From contig NC_069136.1 of assembly GCF_026914265.1 (NCBI RefSeq), positions 16,987,228 through 17,051,227 on the forward strand: DNA of 64,000 bases, given 5' to 3'. Positions 11,069-22,310 of this stretch are shown here, piece by piece (positions within the stretch are counted from its first letter, which is position 1; each line of letters starts with the position of its first letter). This stretch comes from Mya arenaria (Eukaryota; Mollusca; Bivalvia; Myida; Myidae). The translations under genes and the position numbers were made by a program. The notes under the pieces were generated by a model. The model saw only the letters and a program-made list of their open reading frames with translations. It was not told where the DNA came from and made no database searches.

Positions 11069-14000
11069 TCATATCAGATGCAAACCAAAGTAGTTATTGC
11101 CCGTGTTTTCTAAAAGTGTTTCGTCGCTAAGCATCACTGATATTTCATCACCAGCTCGAAGCTTCGCCAACGTCGCTATTTGACTCGTGTAATAATTAAA
11201 GTAACCCCGCGAAGCGTTTTTTCGAGATTGCAAATTTGATGCGATTTCCATGTCAACGGTATCAAGTACGTTATACTTATGTAATGCATGTTTTATTTCT
11301 CGCATATTTTTTGGTTCTACGGGAATTCCTTCGTCAGTGAGACGTCGTTCTGTAAGACCTAGGAACGAGTATATGTAGTAAGTACCGCTTACAGGGACAA
11401 TTAATCTGCCATTTTGGTACCTAATTCCGTATCTCTGAAACCCAGTTGTGTAATAAAGGTCTTTGTCGTGACGCCAACATGTGACCGTTGCTATTGAATC
11501 ATTACCTGAAAATGATATCTCAGTTAATAAACACGTGAAATAATATGCATAAACAGATTTAAACAGCACAAAGGGAAATAATTAACTGATTTTTCCCAAT
11601 TTGACATTGAGCTATGTCCCCTAAGCGTATTTTTATGTTAACAAGCTTTTTTGCGATATCATGTTTTTACTTTTAACAGGTAGATTTTAAATATATTCCG
11701 AACTGCCAATCCAATTTTCATTTTAATATCTTTTATTGATATCAATTACATACTTGCATTGATCGGTAACGATTAAAACACGTATAACTACATTGAGGTA
11801 GAAAATTTAGAATTTAGAAAAAGAGATATATAAATAATCAAAATCATTCAAAAAGCATAAACACTTACCTTGCACATGTTTTATTTGTTCACGTACGCCA
11901 ACTAATTTTGCAGAAGGCTTCATGCTCCACAAAGTGTTTTTGTAGTCTGACATCAAATGGACGTCGTGTTGTAGAGCATCTACAATCAATATGTATAAAT
12001 GGAAAGTCTTGACTTATGTAGCGTTTATTTGACAAAATTCACGTTGTTAGACAAATTGATCTCTTGTGCAATTGAGAGCTTATAAATCAACTTTCCACGG
12101 GGGTAAAGTTACCATTCGAAACAAATTTGACCATATATGTCGCTTCAAATCTTCATCGTTTGAAATAACATTTTTATGTCTGATTTAATTATTTTGTTTT
12201 TATGTTTTCCCATATGGTCTTACTTTGAGATTCATATGTACGCTATCAACATCGAATGCCCGACCTTCAAAATATATTTAATTAAAAATTGTCCTACTCC
12301 TTTCTCAACTGATACGTTAAGGTAATAAACTTCACACACATTCATGATTCTTATTCTGTTTTAGAATGAAGCAAAAATTGATCACGGTACAGTACAAAAA
12401 ACGTTTGTTGACAGAGAGTTAAGCAAATTATTATCGGAATTTGATAATTACTTGTGATTTTTTTATGAAACCAATATGTGTTTTTATGTTGAAATAAGTA
12501 TTGTAACTATAACTTTCAATGGTCAAGCAGTGGATTGTTGACCAAAAACTACATAAGTATGTCTCTTTCAAAACAACAAGGTATTTGCAGGAGATGCCAA
12601 GTATTTCGGTTGTCCTCTTATTTTTCTTTGTCATGGGTTCGATCTTCAACAGGGTATCTCCCAAGACCTCCCACCAGTACAGGTTTATACATAAAAAACG
12701 GACTGGAGTGTGATTCAATAAGCTGTCGGCTTTAGTCACAACTGAGCTAAGAACTTTTGGAAAAAATGATTGGATTTGCACTGACATTATGTACATTCTC
12801 ATCTTTATATTATGAATGCATACAGCATAACACTTATTAAACCTTAAATGTAACAACATGCATGGCCAACAAAGTAAATAAGTACATTTGATTCATGAAA
12901 TTGGATTGTATATATTATCACTCAAATGTTTTGTATATTAGTAAATGATATATTTAAAAGGTTGTTTGTGCTTCATTATTCGATATCTTTAAAAAGTCCA
13001 TAGTATAGGAATTATAAATTAAACATAGTATTGGTGTTAATATAAGTTAAATCTATTTTCTTGTCCTTTGACTAAAAGCGTTTTACAAATATTGACCAAA
13101 TGTTTAGTAATACAAGATATTTTTTGCTACTAGACGTATACACTTTTGTTTTGTAGGCCATTGACACTATTGCATGAATGTGTTATCTTGATTTGCAGAT
13201 AATACGTGAAGAGTATTTAAATAGCACAAACAATCTTAAAGATGCACTCTTACTCCCAAGTACGATTTACAACAATTTCTAATATGGTTTGAAAATTCCA
13301 AAAAGGATGAATACATGTCGAAAACAATGGTTCTTATTAAGGATACCGAGTTGAATTTGAAAGCAATTAGCATAAAACATGTTTTTACCTTATGAGACTA
13401 TAGTAGAACACAATAAATCTTTTGGCATTCACCAATCATTTAATATTTTTGCGCTTTCTGCTATTAAATAAATGGTTACAATTTTGTTATCAGTAATTAA
13501 TATATTCCATAAATGCATTATTTAATAAGTAGCTAAAGGCTTATCAGTCAAAATTTATGTTTGCTATAAATGTGTATGCATTGATTTTGAATTAGAGTGT
13601 CAATTTAACAGAGCGTTAAGTATCGGTCGACCCGCTTATGACCTAGATATATTATATACAATGCAAACTTTGCAAAACAGTCAATATTCATATTTATAAT
13701 AAATGCAGTGCAATGCAAACTTTATAAAAACATGTAATTTATTAAAGAGGTAACTTTTTATATTAATAAGTCGAAATGTGCACTTGCGTAAGCAGTGTAA
13801 TTACCAAATATAAACATGCATATATGTACAATATTTTACCTTTTATGTATTTTTCTGTTTGGATTTTCTCCTGTTTCTCAGCTCCAGCGTATGCAGATTC
13901 AATTTCCTGTCAGGGTTTAGAATGCATATTGAAAGTGTTTTACAATGTATATTATTGGAAGTGAAAAATAACAAGGAAGTGAATTAGAGATCGATGAATG

Positions 14001-14378
14001 AATAATTTTATGATTAAGGTTTATGCTAGCAAAATATATACAAACTATAGTTATCCAATATATCACCGAACACTGTGAATATAAAACTAGACTTATAAAA
14101 ACAAAAATAATTGAGGCCATATTAAAAGCACATTCAGACAGTAGCATTCTTACAAATCAAATGATTATATTATTTACCTTTTCAAACATTGCATGTAACA
14201 AATCGATTGTTTTCCCACATTCCACATTATTGTTATCATTTTGCAGACATATCTCTGAGTCACTGTCAGGTTGATTGCTGTCCGGCATAGTCCACACAAT
14301 GCATAATACTGCAATAAGAACGACAAGCAATAACGATAGACTGGCTATACTCAACCTCTTTATCAATACGTCCGTCAT
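11069..14378 (-). CDS. TNF ligand superfamily member, gene D (complete, 4 exons)
   Basis: Exons: 14378-14178, 13906-13840, 11979-11869, 11505-11069. All introns are GT-AG and the phases are 0, 1, 1. The joined reading frame is 816 bp, 271 aa plus stop. Residues 1-7 are cytoplasmic and about 8-30 a transmembrane anchor (IASLSLLLVVLIAVLCIVW), giving type II topology. A stalk with a charged exon 2 follows. The TNF homology domain runs from about 110 to 271. It opens with KPSAKLVG, the classic first-strand motif, continues with GIRYQNGRLIVPVSGTYYIY and LAKLRAGDEISVML, and ends NYFGLHLI. TNF ligands act as extracellular homotrimers that engage TNF receptors. The start is the first ATG that leaves a short N-terminus before the anchor. 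No dibasic furin site is evident. It is the only fully intact member of the cluster; which ligand it corresponds to cannot be told. Confidence 0.85.
11990..13235. other. Intron 2 of TNFSF gene D, left part
   Basis: This is most of the large intron between exon 3 (11869-11979) and exon 2 (13840-13906). It contains overlapping short ORFs on both strands at 12431-12859, none with a domain. The interspersed repeat at 13240-13550 lies in the same intron. Confidence 0.5.
13240..13550. repeat. Interspersed repeat, copy 1 (pair with 46895-47205)
   Basis: About 310 bp align with 46895-47205, sharing GGATACCGAGTT, CCTTATGAGACTATAG and CATTCACCAATCATTTAATA among other blocks. In the second copy CCTTATGAGACTA is echoed inverted at the other end (TAGTCTCATAAGG), which suggests a MITE. 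There is no coding capacity. Confidence 0.6.
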
Positions 14379-14499
14379 GTTCGAAATGCACAGAAGAGTG
14401 AGCGCGAATCGATAATACCGGGACTTTACATAATGCAGTAACATTACGTATACAGCTTTTAATAGCTGTAATTTTTGAAAATCTAATAATATCACCGAC

Positions 14500-15690
14500 T
14501 GTAACCTTGATCTATTAATAAACGACCTGCATTACACTGTTTTGATTTGTTATCTTAAAATCTAGTTTCGGGACTTTATAATAGTGTACTTGTCGGTTTA
14601 AACTGTGTTATAAATAATGCAGTTTTACGAAATCATGAGGTAAACATTCAGATCGAAAATAGCCGCAAATTTTAGAAAAAAAGATTAAAAACAGATGTTT
14701 TTATAACTTTCACATCTATCAATTTACGCATATCGTATAATATCAGAGGAAAATTTAAACTTTTTGCATAGAAATGCATGTTTAAGTTTAAGTAAAAAAT
14801 TAAAAACTATAACTTTTTGTGACACTCATTCGATTTGTAGAAAATATTAAAGATGAAGCGATGCCGTATACTTAAAATATCGAATAAAATGTTTCGATGT
14901 GAGTATTTCTTTTTATTCATATGAAGGTGCAAAAGTACGAATATAAGTATGATGCATGTATTACCTATTATATAAACATGTTGCATTATAAATCCTTGAC
15001 CTTATACATCATAGCCAGTCTATCGTGTTTCAAATATCCAATTTGGTTAGGCTTGGCGCAGCTGTGCTACCACTGGAATTTGATTAGTGCACACAAGGCT
15101 TGCAAACATCAACCACCTTCATTGTTGCATTCTTTGTATTTTCAAAATATGCTTTACTATCAATTATATCTTTTGCATGTCAAAAGCGCTGTAAATGAAA
15201 TATTTCGTGATGTAAACTATTTGCAACAAGTTGGCTTTTATCTTTGTATGCACATACTGCAGAGAAATCGTTTATTTTGCGTCGTGTTTATTTAATGATT
15301 CTTTTTGAGCTAAATTGTGATCGAAAAAATAACAACGTTTTAAAAGTGTGTCTTCATCTTTGCAGATGATATGTTCTTTTTTTTAAATCCAAACCAGACA
15401 TAATCAAAGTGAAACAAGGAAGACGCAAGTCATTATTTGTTTGGCAACTGTGCAAATCAAGCAGCGTTTTTATAATACGATAAGAAAAAAACACTATCGG
15501 TATTGATTTCGCCTTAACAATAATCCCTGTTCTAATGATTGTGGGTGAACTAATTGAACAGCGTTGTATAACATGGAAAACATCTAAGATATAAGCTCTT
15601 GCAGTTTATTTGTGAATACAGTCTATTTTAGTTTTCAAGGTAGAAGGTTGTTTTTTTTGTAGAAATAAAGCAGATATCTACCTAATGATT
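14500..15690. other. Upstream region of TNFSF gene D
   Basis: AT-rich sequence 5' of gene D. It should hold the promoter and any 5' non-coding exon, but no clear core promoter can be assigned. A 124-codon plus-strand ORF at 14921-15295 has no recognisable features. Confidence 0.35.
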
Positions 15691-15699
15691 ACTTTAATA

Positions 15700-16050
15700 T
15701 GTTCCATGACAGTGGACGCTACCTGATATTGAGTAGATTGTTGGTGTAGTGTCGAGGAGGTGGACATCCAGTTAAAGTTTCATGAACATCCATCAAGTGG
15801 TTTAGAAGTTATGAAGCTAATATAAATTCATGGCTCAAACATTTGACCTACACCTGTGGCCTTACCCTTGGGGCATTGTGCATGGAATGTTTATTCTGCA
15901 TGTAATCGCGATGTAGTTAACATTTAACCCAAGTTCCATGAAACTCTTTCAATGTCTTTAGAAAATAAGAAGCGGACACAAAATCTATGGCTAGAACCTT
16001 ATACCTTGAACTGTGACATTAAGACAGGGAAGGGAATGTGATAACCGCCG
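15700..16050. repeat. Interspersed mollusc-type repeat
   Basis: The text CCATCAAGTGGTTTAGAAGT, TTCCATGAAACTC, AGAAGCGGACAC and CCTTGAACTGTGACATTAAG resembles a repeat family common in bivalve DNA. Related scraps appear near 2100-2225 and 25500-25560 (GACCTTAAACTGTGACCTTA). Family assignment is from recollection of bivalve sequence, not from a search. Confidence 0.45.
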
Positions 16051-16059
16051 CGTAATGGT

Positions 16060-17600
16060 TTTCAGTAAATGTTTTATATAATATCATCAAGGTATTAGTT
16101 AATTGCATGAGCTAGTCATCTATACAATGAACAAATATATATGTCCCTGTCCTTTTAAATGATCTAGATATGATTAGTAGTAAGCAGATTTCTGCGAAAA
16201 AGACTTTCAGATGTTAAACACAAGCGAGGGACATAGAATATAAAGCTGATGTCAATTTCTCACATAAATTTGATAAAGAGTACGAAACACTACGACTCTT
16301 GCTCACGAGATCTTTAGCCGAATGCCACTTAATACTGCTACGTTGTAACGTCACAGATTTACTATTAGTGGATAATTATTTCAGTATAGTTAGTAGAGGC
16401 ACAATAAAGGTTGATGCAAAAATATAATAATTAAAGCATTCATACGTTTTCATTCTTATTAAATACCTGAACTCCATTGTTTTAATAGAGAATTTTAATC
16501 AAAATGATATATTTACATCTCTAAATATTGCCGTGCATTCTATTTCATGAACTCCTGCATGTTACATGAAGCGGTGTACATACTAGTGTGTAACCTTGTA
16601 ACAGGTATGCCCTTGCATCGGAACTACTTAGTATTCCGTACACCCTTGCACATAATCATTTCTATATAAACGGTTCCCTATAATCCACCAAGTTCAAATA
16701 CACAGACTAGAAGATAAGTGTAACGCAGTAGTATTGATACATATGTTTGAAACTTTAGATGTTGCAACAAAGCATTCTGCCTTTTTCTGTATAATGCCCT
16801 GCTTAGCACCACTTTGTACTGCGTAGTAACATCTGTTGGTGTGTGAGCATGTTCAGTCACGAACGAAACGAGCTTCTCAAAAACGGCATACGCTGTATTC
16901 ACTTGCTCCGCAAAATAATCGCATACTTTCGCACATGTTTAAATTTATATATGCAGTGCACCTTAATAAAACAATAATAATCAAATACCCTACGCTAACT
17001 GAAAGAATGCAGCATAATGGATACGGTATCGGTTGTTTTTCTTGACTGTACCGGCGCAAGTTCGGTACCCACTACAACCAGATCAACTGTTGTGTTTATA
17101 CTTTAAATGTGTTTTTGTTTTTTTTGTTTTTTGCAATTTCCGAATCAAAGAGCTAACTAATAATAAAATTAGTGTTTTCAGGTGCATAACTTAGGAAAAT
17201 AGTGTATTATTATGAGCGAATCGCTTCAATTAATAAGATGTTGCGTAATATAACATTAACATGATATTATAAAGTGGCGACTCATTTTATTGTTCGGTGT
17301 TAATACTATCAAGGAGGAAGTATTTAGTTGTTTGACCTTGACTTGTTTTTATCAATTTGTATCTGCATATTTGCAACCACCTATAATGTCTCTGATAGCT
17401 TAATATTTTTCTATCAACTTTATTGGAATTCATCGTTCATAATGCCTTTTAATATAAAACATGTTTTTCATCATAAATTTGATGAAATGTTATAAGGGAC
17501 CTTATCAATGCTGTGTTTAACTTGCGTTTATGATTTCGATGCAATCATTTTGATAGCATTGACTGTGATTTGAATAGGTCTAGTAGCTGTATAGCCATAA
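16060..17600. other. Gene-free stretch
   Basis: AT-rich DNA with short shadow ORFs on both strands at 16678-17059 and no recognised exon or repeat. Confidence 0.35.
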
Positions 17601-17603
17601 AAA

Positions 17604-18088
17604 TTAAAGGGGCTGTCTCACGTATGATAAAATAGCGGGGAAAAAAGAAAATTGTCGAAAACTGGCATAAACTTGGCATCGATGTGTACAATGCTTTGAA
17701 ACTTACTAATTAAAGTACCACATAGTTTGCAAATTATTTAAGTTTAGCAGTTATTTCGTATTTTTCCATTAAAAAAAGTTTACTGGGTATGTCTACCAGG
17801 TAGAATTCATTTCTTATGCGTGATTGGCTATTCGGTGATATCACGTGATATTACCGAGGTTGGTGTATAGCTTAATTATGTCACCCGATTAGAATAAGCC
17901 TTTGTAGCTCAGTGAGTAAGACGCTGGACTTCAATTTTGGCGAATCGGGTTCGACCCCGGTCTCCGACACATTTTTTTTTTTACATTTTTGGCACTTTAT
18001 TTACAATTATGATATCAAAGCGTAACACATTCTATTAGATAATTGTCCTGAGATTTTTGGGGGCCAATCTGGTGTACAGTCCCTTTAA
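17604..18088. mobile_element. MITE with AGGGRCTGT ends carrying a tRNA-like segment
   Basis: The left end TTAAAGGGGCTGTCTCAC (17604) pairs inverted with the right end GTGTACAGTCCCTTTAA (to 18088). If TTAA is the target duplication, the termini are AGGGGCTGT and ACAGTCCCT. Inside are the tRNA-derived sequence (17899-17971), a T-run directly after it, and no ORF. The size, about 485 bp, fits a non-autonomous DNA element. A TTAA target would suggest a piggyBac-type partner, but the palindromic target makes that uncertain. Confidence 0.55.
17899..17971 (+). ncRNA. tRNA-like (degenerate tRNA-derived) sequence
   Basis: An A box (TAGCTCAGTGAG at 17905) and a B box (GGGTTCGACCCC at about 17947) are correctly spaced, and CTCCGACAC plus a T-run terminator follow. 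The D-arm and T-arm can fold, but the 5' acceptor strand does not pair with the 3' strand TCTCCGA and the anticodon stem is weak. The apparent anticodon would be TCA. It is best read as a pol III promoter module inside the surrounding MITE rather than a working tRNA gene. Confidence 0.55.
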
Positions 18089-18089
18089 A

Positions 18090-19030
18090 ACTTTTCCACC
18101 ATACGGGTCTCTGTTACTATCTATATTGCCTATCTATATATGCCTTTTATCATTAATATAAACACTGAACATAAGTATTCACTACCATGAAGTACTTTCC
18201 ATTTGATTTAAAACATAAATTTTAAACAAATGAAATACCTTTCAGATTTGATAATTTCTTAATAATATGTTTCACGATAGGTTGTATATAAACCAGTTCT
18301 TATCAAAGTTAACTTTGTTCCCCGTTTTCATTTGAAAGAGTGTGTTTATATAAAACACATATTATGTGGAAATGTTTTGTTTTCGCAAGGGTCGAGAGTT
18401 TTTAAGAAACGGTTTTTTCTATATTTTCTCAGTTTCAAAAACCGAAAATTCGAGTAAATGATACACCAAATTTATTCAAGTATCGCCATGGTCTTTAAGT
18501 CTTGCAATGTAGAAAGGCTAGGTTTTGGATATTTCTTTGGGTGTGTGGTCATTGTAAGACATATCTATTTAAATAGATGCAGATATGGTTTTTAACTCAT
18601 AAACTTATATATGGTGAAGAAAGATTCAGTATAACTTAACTTCTAATAGGCAGATCCTTCTAATTACTAATATTTTTCAAATATCAGTACATGATAGTGT
18701 GATGACAATTAGTACAAAATAAGTTGCTATTAAATTACAATAACTCTAAAAAAATGCACTGGTTTAAGGTCATGTAAATAAACTTTATGTTTTCTTTACT
18801 GATGGAATGTTGAGCACTGAACAATGGGCAGACGAATATAAATGGTGGCATCGTATAACAAACACATCTAGAGCGTTTCTTGATCAGTGATATTTATTGA
18901 AATATAAAAAAGCTATATTTACAAAAGACGGGTTTAAACATAATGCTAAAATGTCTGCAACCGAAGTTCACACTTACAAGAATAATATGGGTATTTGTAA
19001 TACAACTAGAAATTAAGTAAATCAACAGAA
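18090..19030. other. 3' flank of TNFSF copy A
   Basis: No exon is seen. The stretch 18850-18900 (CACATCTAGAGCG..TGATATTTATTGA) matches the flank of copy B near 26635-26675, so the duplication unit extends past the stop codon. It includes the AATAAA of copy A (minus strand, 18893-18898). Confidence 0.45.
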
Positions 19031-19031
19031 G

Positions 19032-20433
19032 TCATATCTTGTACATCATAAAACTGTGATGTGAATTGTCACTTGAAATGGACTGCATACTTGACGTATG
19101 TAAATGAACGCTTTCCCCTTCCTTAAATTCAAACACGCCCCCAGTGCTTATAGTTTTTGTTCTGGCTTGGCAACCGCCATGCCTCACATTTCTCAAAACA
19201 GTTGTCTTTGCTCCATTTGCAGATCTATGTACGATTTTGTGCTCTATTTTTGGATTTTTTGATTCAGGTTCAAATGATCTTGTTACATTTCCATGATTTG
19301 TAACCACAATTTGAAAGGCTAGATAGTATAAACCAGTTTCGGCAATATGTACGATTCCATCATTGCATGACAAGTATCCTTTCTGATCTGAATTCACCAA
19401 AGAAAGCCAATGCACAATTCCGGAACCTAAAATAAATGTATGAATTCAATTATTCATTATCCTATTAAAAAATTTGTAATTGCATTTGGTAAATGCCCTA
19501 CTTTAAAATAACTTCCCCTTTAATTTGAATTTTAACCACTAATACGGTATGTTTAATTGAGTTGAAATAGCGTCCTCGTAAATTTAATAGCTACAGAACT
19601 ATGAAACCTTATTTAAACAGGATTTCTATACACGGGGTTTTCATTGGTTTAAAACGAAACTAATATTTAACTTTTCCTTGTGTACTTGTCGATATCCCAT
19701 CCAGCAGAATTGACGATATTTCCCTAGTTTTAAGGCATTTGTCATGTCCAAGAATTTCAATAAGACCTACAACAAAAATCACTGAATGTAAAATCAATTG
19801 TATATTATAATTTAAAATAAGTAATTGAACCCAACAATTAAATCCATATTAACCTTTTAGATACAAAGTCGAACTTTTCACGATATGAGTCAGTTTTTAG
19901 TCGACTCACTTGATTCAGTACGCAGACCATTTCTAGCTCTTTTCTTGATTTCCTGCAAAGAAGGAATGATGCACAGCAAATATGAAAGTCATTTGTACAG
20001 TTCTTATGTCTTAGACTTTCATCCAACTTGAAGTATGATGTTCCCATGCCTGCATCAATAGCTACCACATAGGATGCAAGAAAAAACTATTGTTATATAT
20101 ACGTATGACATTTATCCGTATGACATGTTAGCATAAACTTATTCTATATAAAAAAGGTTATTGAGATTGCTAGATAATGATCAATCTATCTTTTATGAAG
20201 ACATATTGTATAACTATACCTCTTCTATTTCCGTTTTCAGAACACTTTCTACGCCTTTACATGAAACCCGTTCACCATCATCTCCATTTGCAACTGCAAG
20301 GTCGCAAATTGTAAAAGCATATTTATCTGGGATGGCGTTTATATTTCCAAAGCACAACAACAGTTAAAAAACACGCAGTCTGTAAAATAGTTAAAACCAA
20401 AATTAAAACACTGAAAACCTTAAGCTTCACCAT
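19032..20433 (-). pseudogene. TNF ligand superfamily copy A, exon 1 disrupted
   Basis: Exons: 20433-20220, 19952-19910, 19766-19686, 19426-19032, with the same sizes (43 and 81 bp for exons 2 and 3) and phases as copy B. All six splice dinucleotides are canonical GT-AG. Exon 4 encodes a full TNF domain: IVHWLSLVNSDQKG, AETGLYYLAFQIVV, FEFKEGESVHLHTS and HSFMMYKI then TGA. Exon 1 begins with ATG and a good transmembrane segment. After WKYKR it differs from B by a net 5-bp deletion and runs into a stop, and the correct frame resumes later without another ATG. Either it is a pseudogene or it uses another first exon. The exon 2 basic cluster is KKRAR, not a full R-X-X-R. Confidence 0.8.
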
Positions 20434-20439
20434 TGCTTG

Positions 20440-21780
20440 TTTTTAGTTTAAAGCTGTTAATTACCTCTTGTAATACATTTTACTTCTTCGGTATCTGATA
20501 AAGTTTAAAGCACTTGTTTAACCTAGTTTCATTTCTGACATAAGCAGTCGTATTTTCGGAAACTACTTAACTGCGTAATAAGATATCGATTTGGATGAAA
20601 TCCAGGTCAACCAAATTATCCTGTCGTATGATAAATGTCGTTTAACATAAACTTTGTATTATAGAAGAATAAATTTGGCAATGCAGTCACTAATAGGCTT
20701 CGTTATAACATTACAGACCTAAAAGGATTGAGTTACAAATGAAAAAAGAAAAATACATTTATTACCATCTTGCGGTTACAAAGACTTTTGAAAATTTGAA
20801 ACCGACCTTTCGACGAGTGTCAGCAACATGAATTGTGTTCGTTGAATATATCACGTTACATTTGTAGAGGCACCACTATACGATCATAACTACTTTAAAT
20901 ATATGTCAAAATGCAATTCAATACAGCTGTCAGGTACTTAATCAACTAATAAATACTTCATTCAGTGCAAATCTGTTTTCAAGTAAGTCAAATTATTCAT
21001 CGTAAATAGTGTTTCCGTTTAACAAAATTAACTACATGTTTGTACCAGCTTGCAAATAGAATGGTTATGCAGATGTTCATATTGAATAACAAAGCTTTCT
21101 ATCTCATATTACAAAATAATCCTAAAACGTATTGTACTATATACGTGCAGTTGATACTTTTGATAAAATGCTTCCAGGAAAAACGTTCCACTGAACAAGT
21201 GTCAAATACCATTATTGAGTCTCATAAGTTTTTTTTAAAAATATCAACTATACTGCCTATAAAAATTATTGATTTGATAAGGCACGCGACTTCTCCCTCG
21301 ATTTAAATACGATATAATGGTAAAACAGGCAAAATGATATGTATCATTCAATCTTTGTATCACTATGTACCTTAATTTGTAGCAGTTTATTCATATTCAA
21401 CTGAATGGTTTAATGTTAACTGGGATTTAGGACAAGGACGTATTATGTCACCGATCTTGTTGAATAAGCTCATTCGTGACCTTGCTGTAACTTTGAAGTC
21501 ATTAAATGTTAGTACCCCGATAGATAATTATAATTAGTGCCCGCTTATGTATTTAGGTGACATTGTACTCATAGCAGATCGTAAAGAGCTTTTACATCAC
21601 GTAAAACTGACTTTAAGATTGGTGCGCAAAAATTATAACGTCTAATAAGTGCCTTTCACAGTGCACGACTGTTTGAATGACCAAAGAATCAAATGTTTCA
21701 AATTTCATTTTAGTCAGTTTTTAGATAAATATTCAGCGAGTAAAAACATTTATCCTTTGCAACATGATAATGTGTAATAA
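20440..21780. other. Gene-free stretch upstream of TNFSF copy A
   Basis: This is the putative 5' flank of copy A. Only short unrecognised ORFs are seen (for example 21040-21306). Around 21420-21560 the phrases ATTTAGGACAAGGACG, CTCATTCGTGACCTTGC and CTTATGTATTTAGGTGACATTG hint at a very degraded reverse transcriptase (a motif B to YADD-like layout). This is too decayed to call. Confidence 0.35.
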
Positions 21781-21784
21781 GTAG

Positions 21785-22310
21785 TTTATTACGAATGCAC
21801 ACTCACACGCTGTTACCCCTCGAGCAGCATCTCATTTGCGAGGATGGCTTCAACCGAACGCTTCGCTGCATATCGAACACGAGTTCATCTTTATCTCCGT
21901 GGAAAATAGCATCTCATTGAATGATACGGTATCAGCTCCGTGCTAGGCATCATTTTATTTACTAGTTCAATTTTACCGAAGCTACGCTGAAATACCAAGA
22001 CGGAGACAATATTATCCACGGGTCACGCAGAATCTCCTTGACACCGTCGGCTCATCCATACCAGCATGTCTTAAAGAGAACGATCACTCATATGAAGCAT
22101 ATCAAAGAAATACAGGCTCATTCTTACACAGAAAGACTTCCAGAGGCGGGCTTAGGCATGCGCATCAGGTCGCAAAGAGGCACTCACTCGCGGAAAGGTT
22201 TTAAGAGGCAAATTTTCAAAAATCACGATATCTCCCGCACAGCAGATCCCATGAGGCACACTTACTTACACAAATAAGGTTTTTAAGAGCCACGCTCAAT
22301 AACATGCGGC
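21785..22310. repeat. Degenerate edge of satellite array 1
   Basis: Diverged units with CGCAGCATCTC, GAGGCACACTTACTTACACA and TTTTAAGAGGC words lead into the regular 34-bp array. Similar edge text precedes array 2 at about 30000-30420 (CGCAGCATCTCCTTGATG). Both arrays therefore start with a comparable leader. Confidence 0.55.

Noticed and set aside
14921..15295. 124-codon plus-strand ORF
   Set aside because: No domain or composition signal. Chance length in AT-rich DNA with no paralogue.
17899..17971. Functional tRNA gene (apparent TCA anticodon, selenocysteine-like)
   Set aside because: The acceptor stem does not pair, the anticodon stem is weak and it lies inside a MITE. It is not the elongated selenocysteine tRNA form.
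21420..21560. Degraded reverse transcriptase
   Set aside because: Only loose resemblance to motif B and YADD-like words, with stops throughout. Too weak to annotate as a feature of its own.
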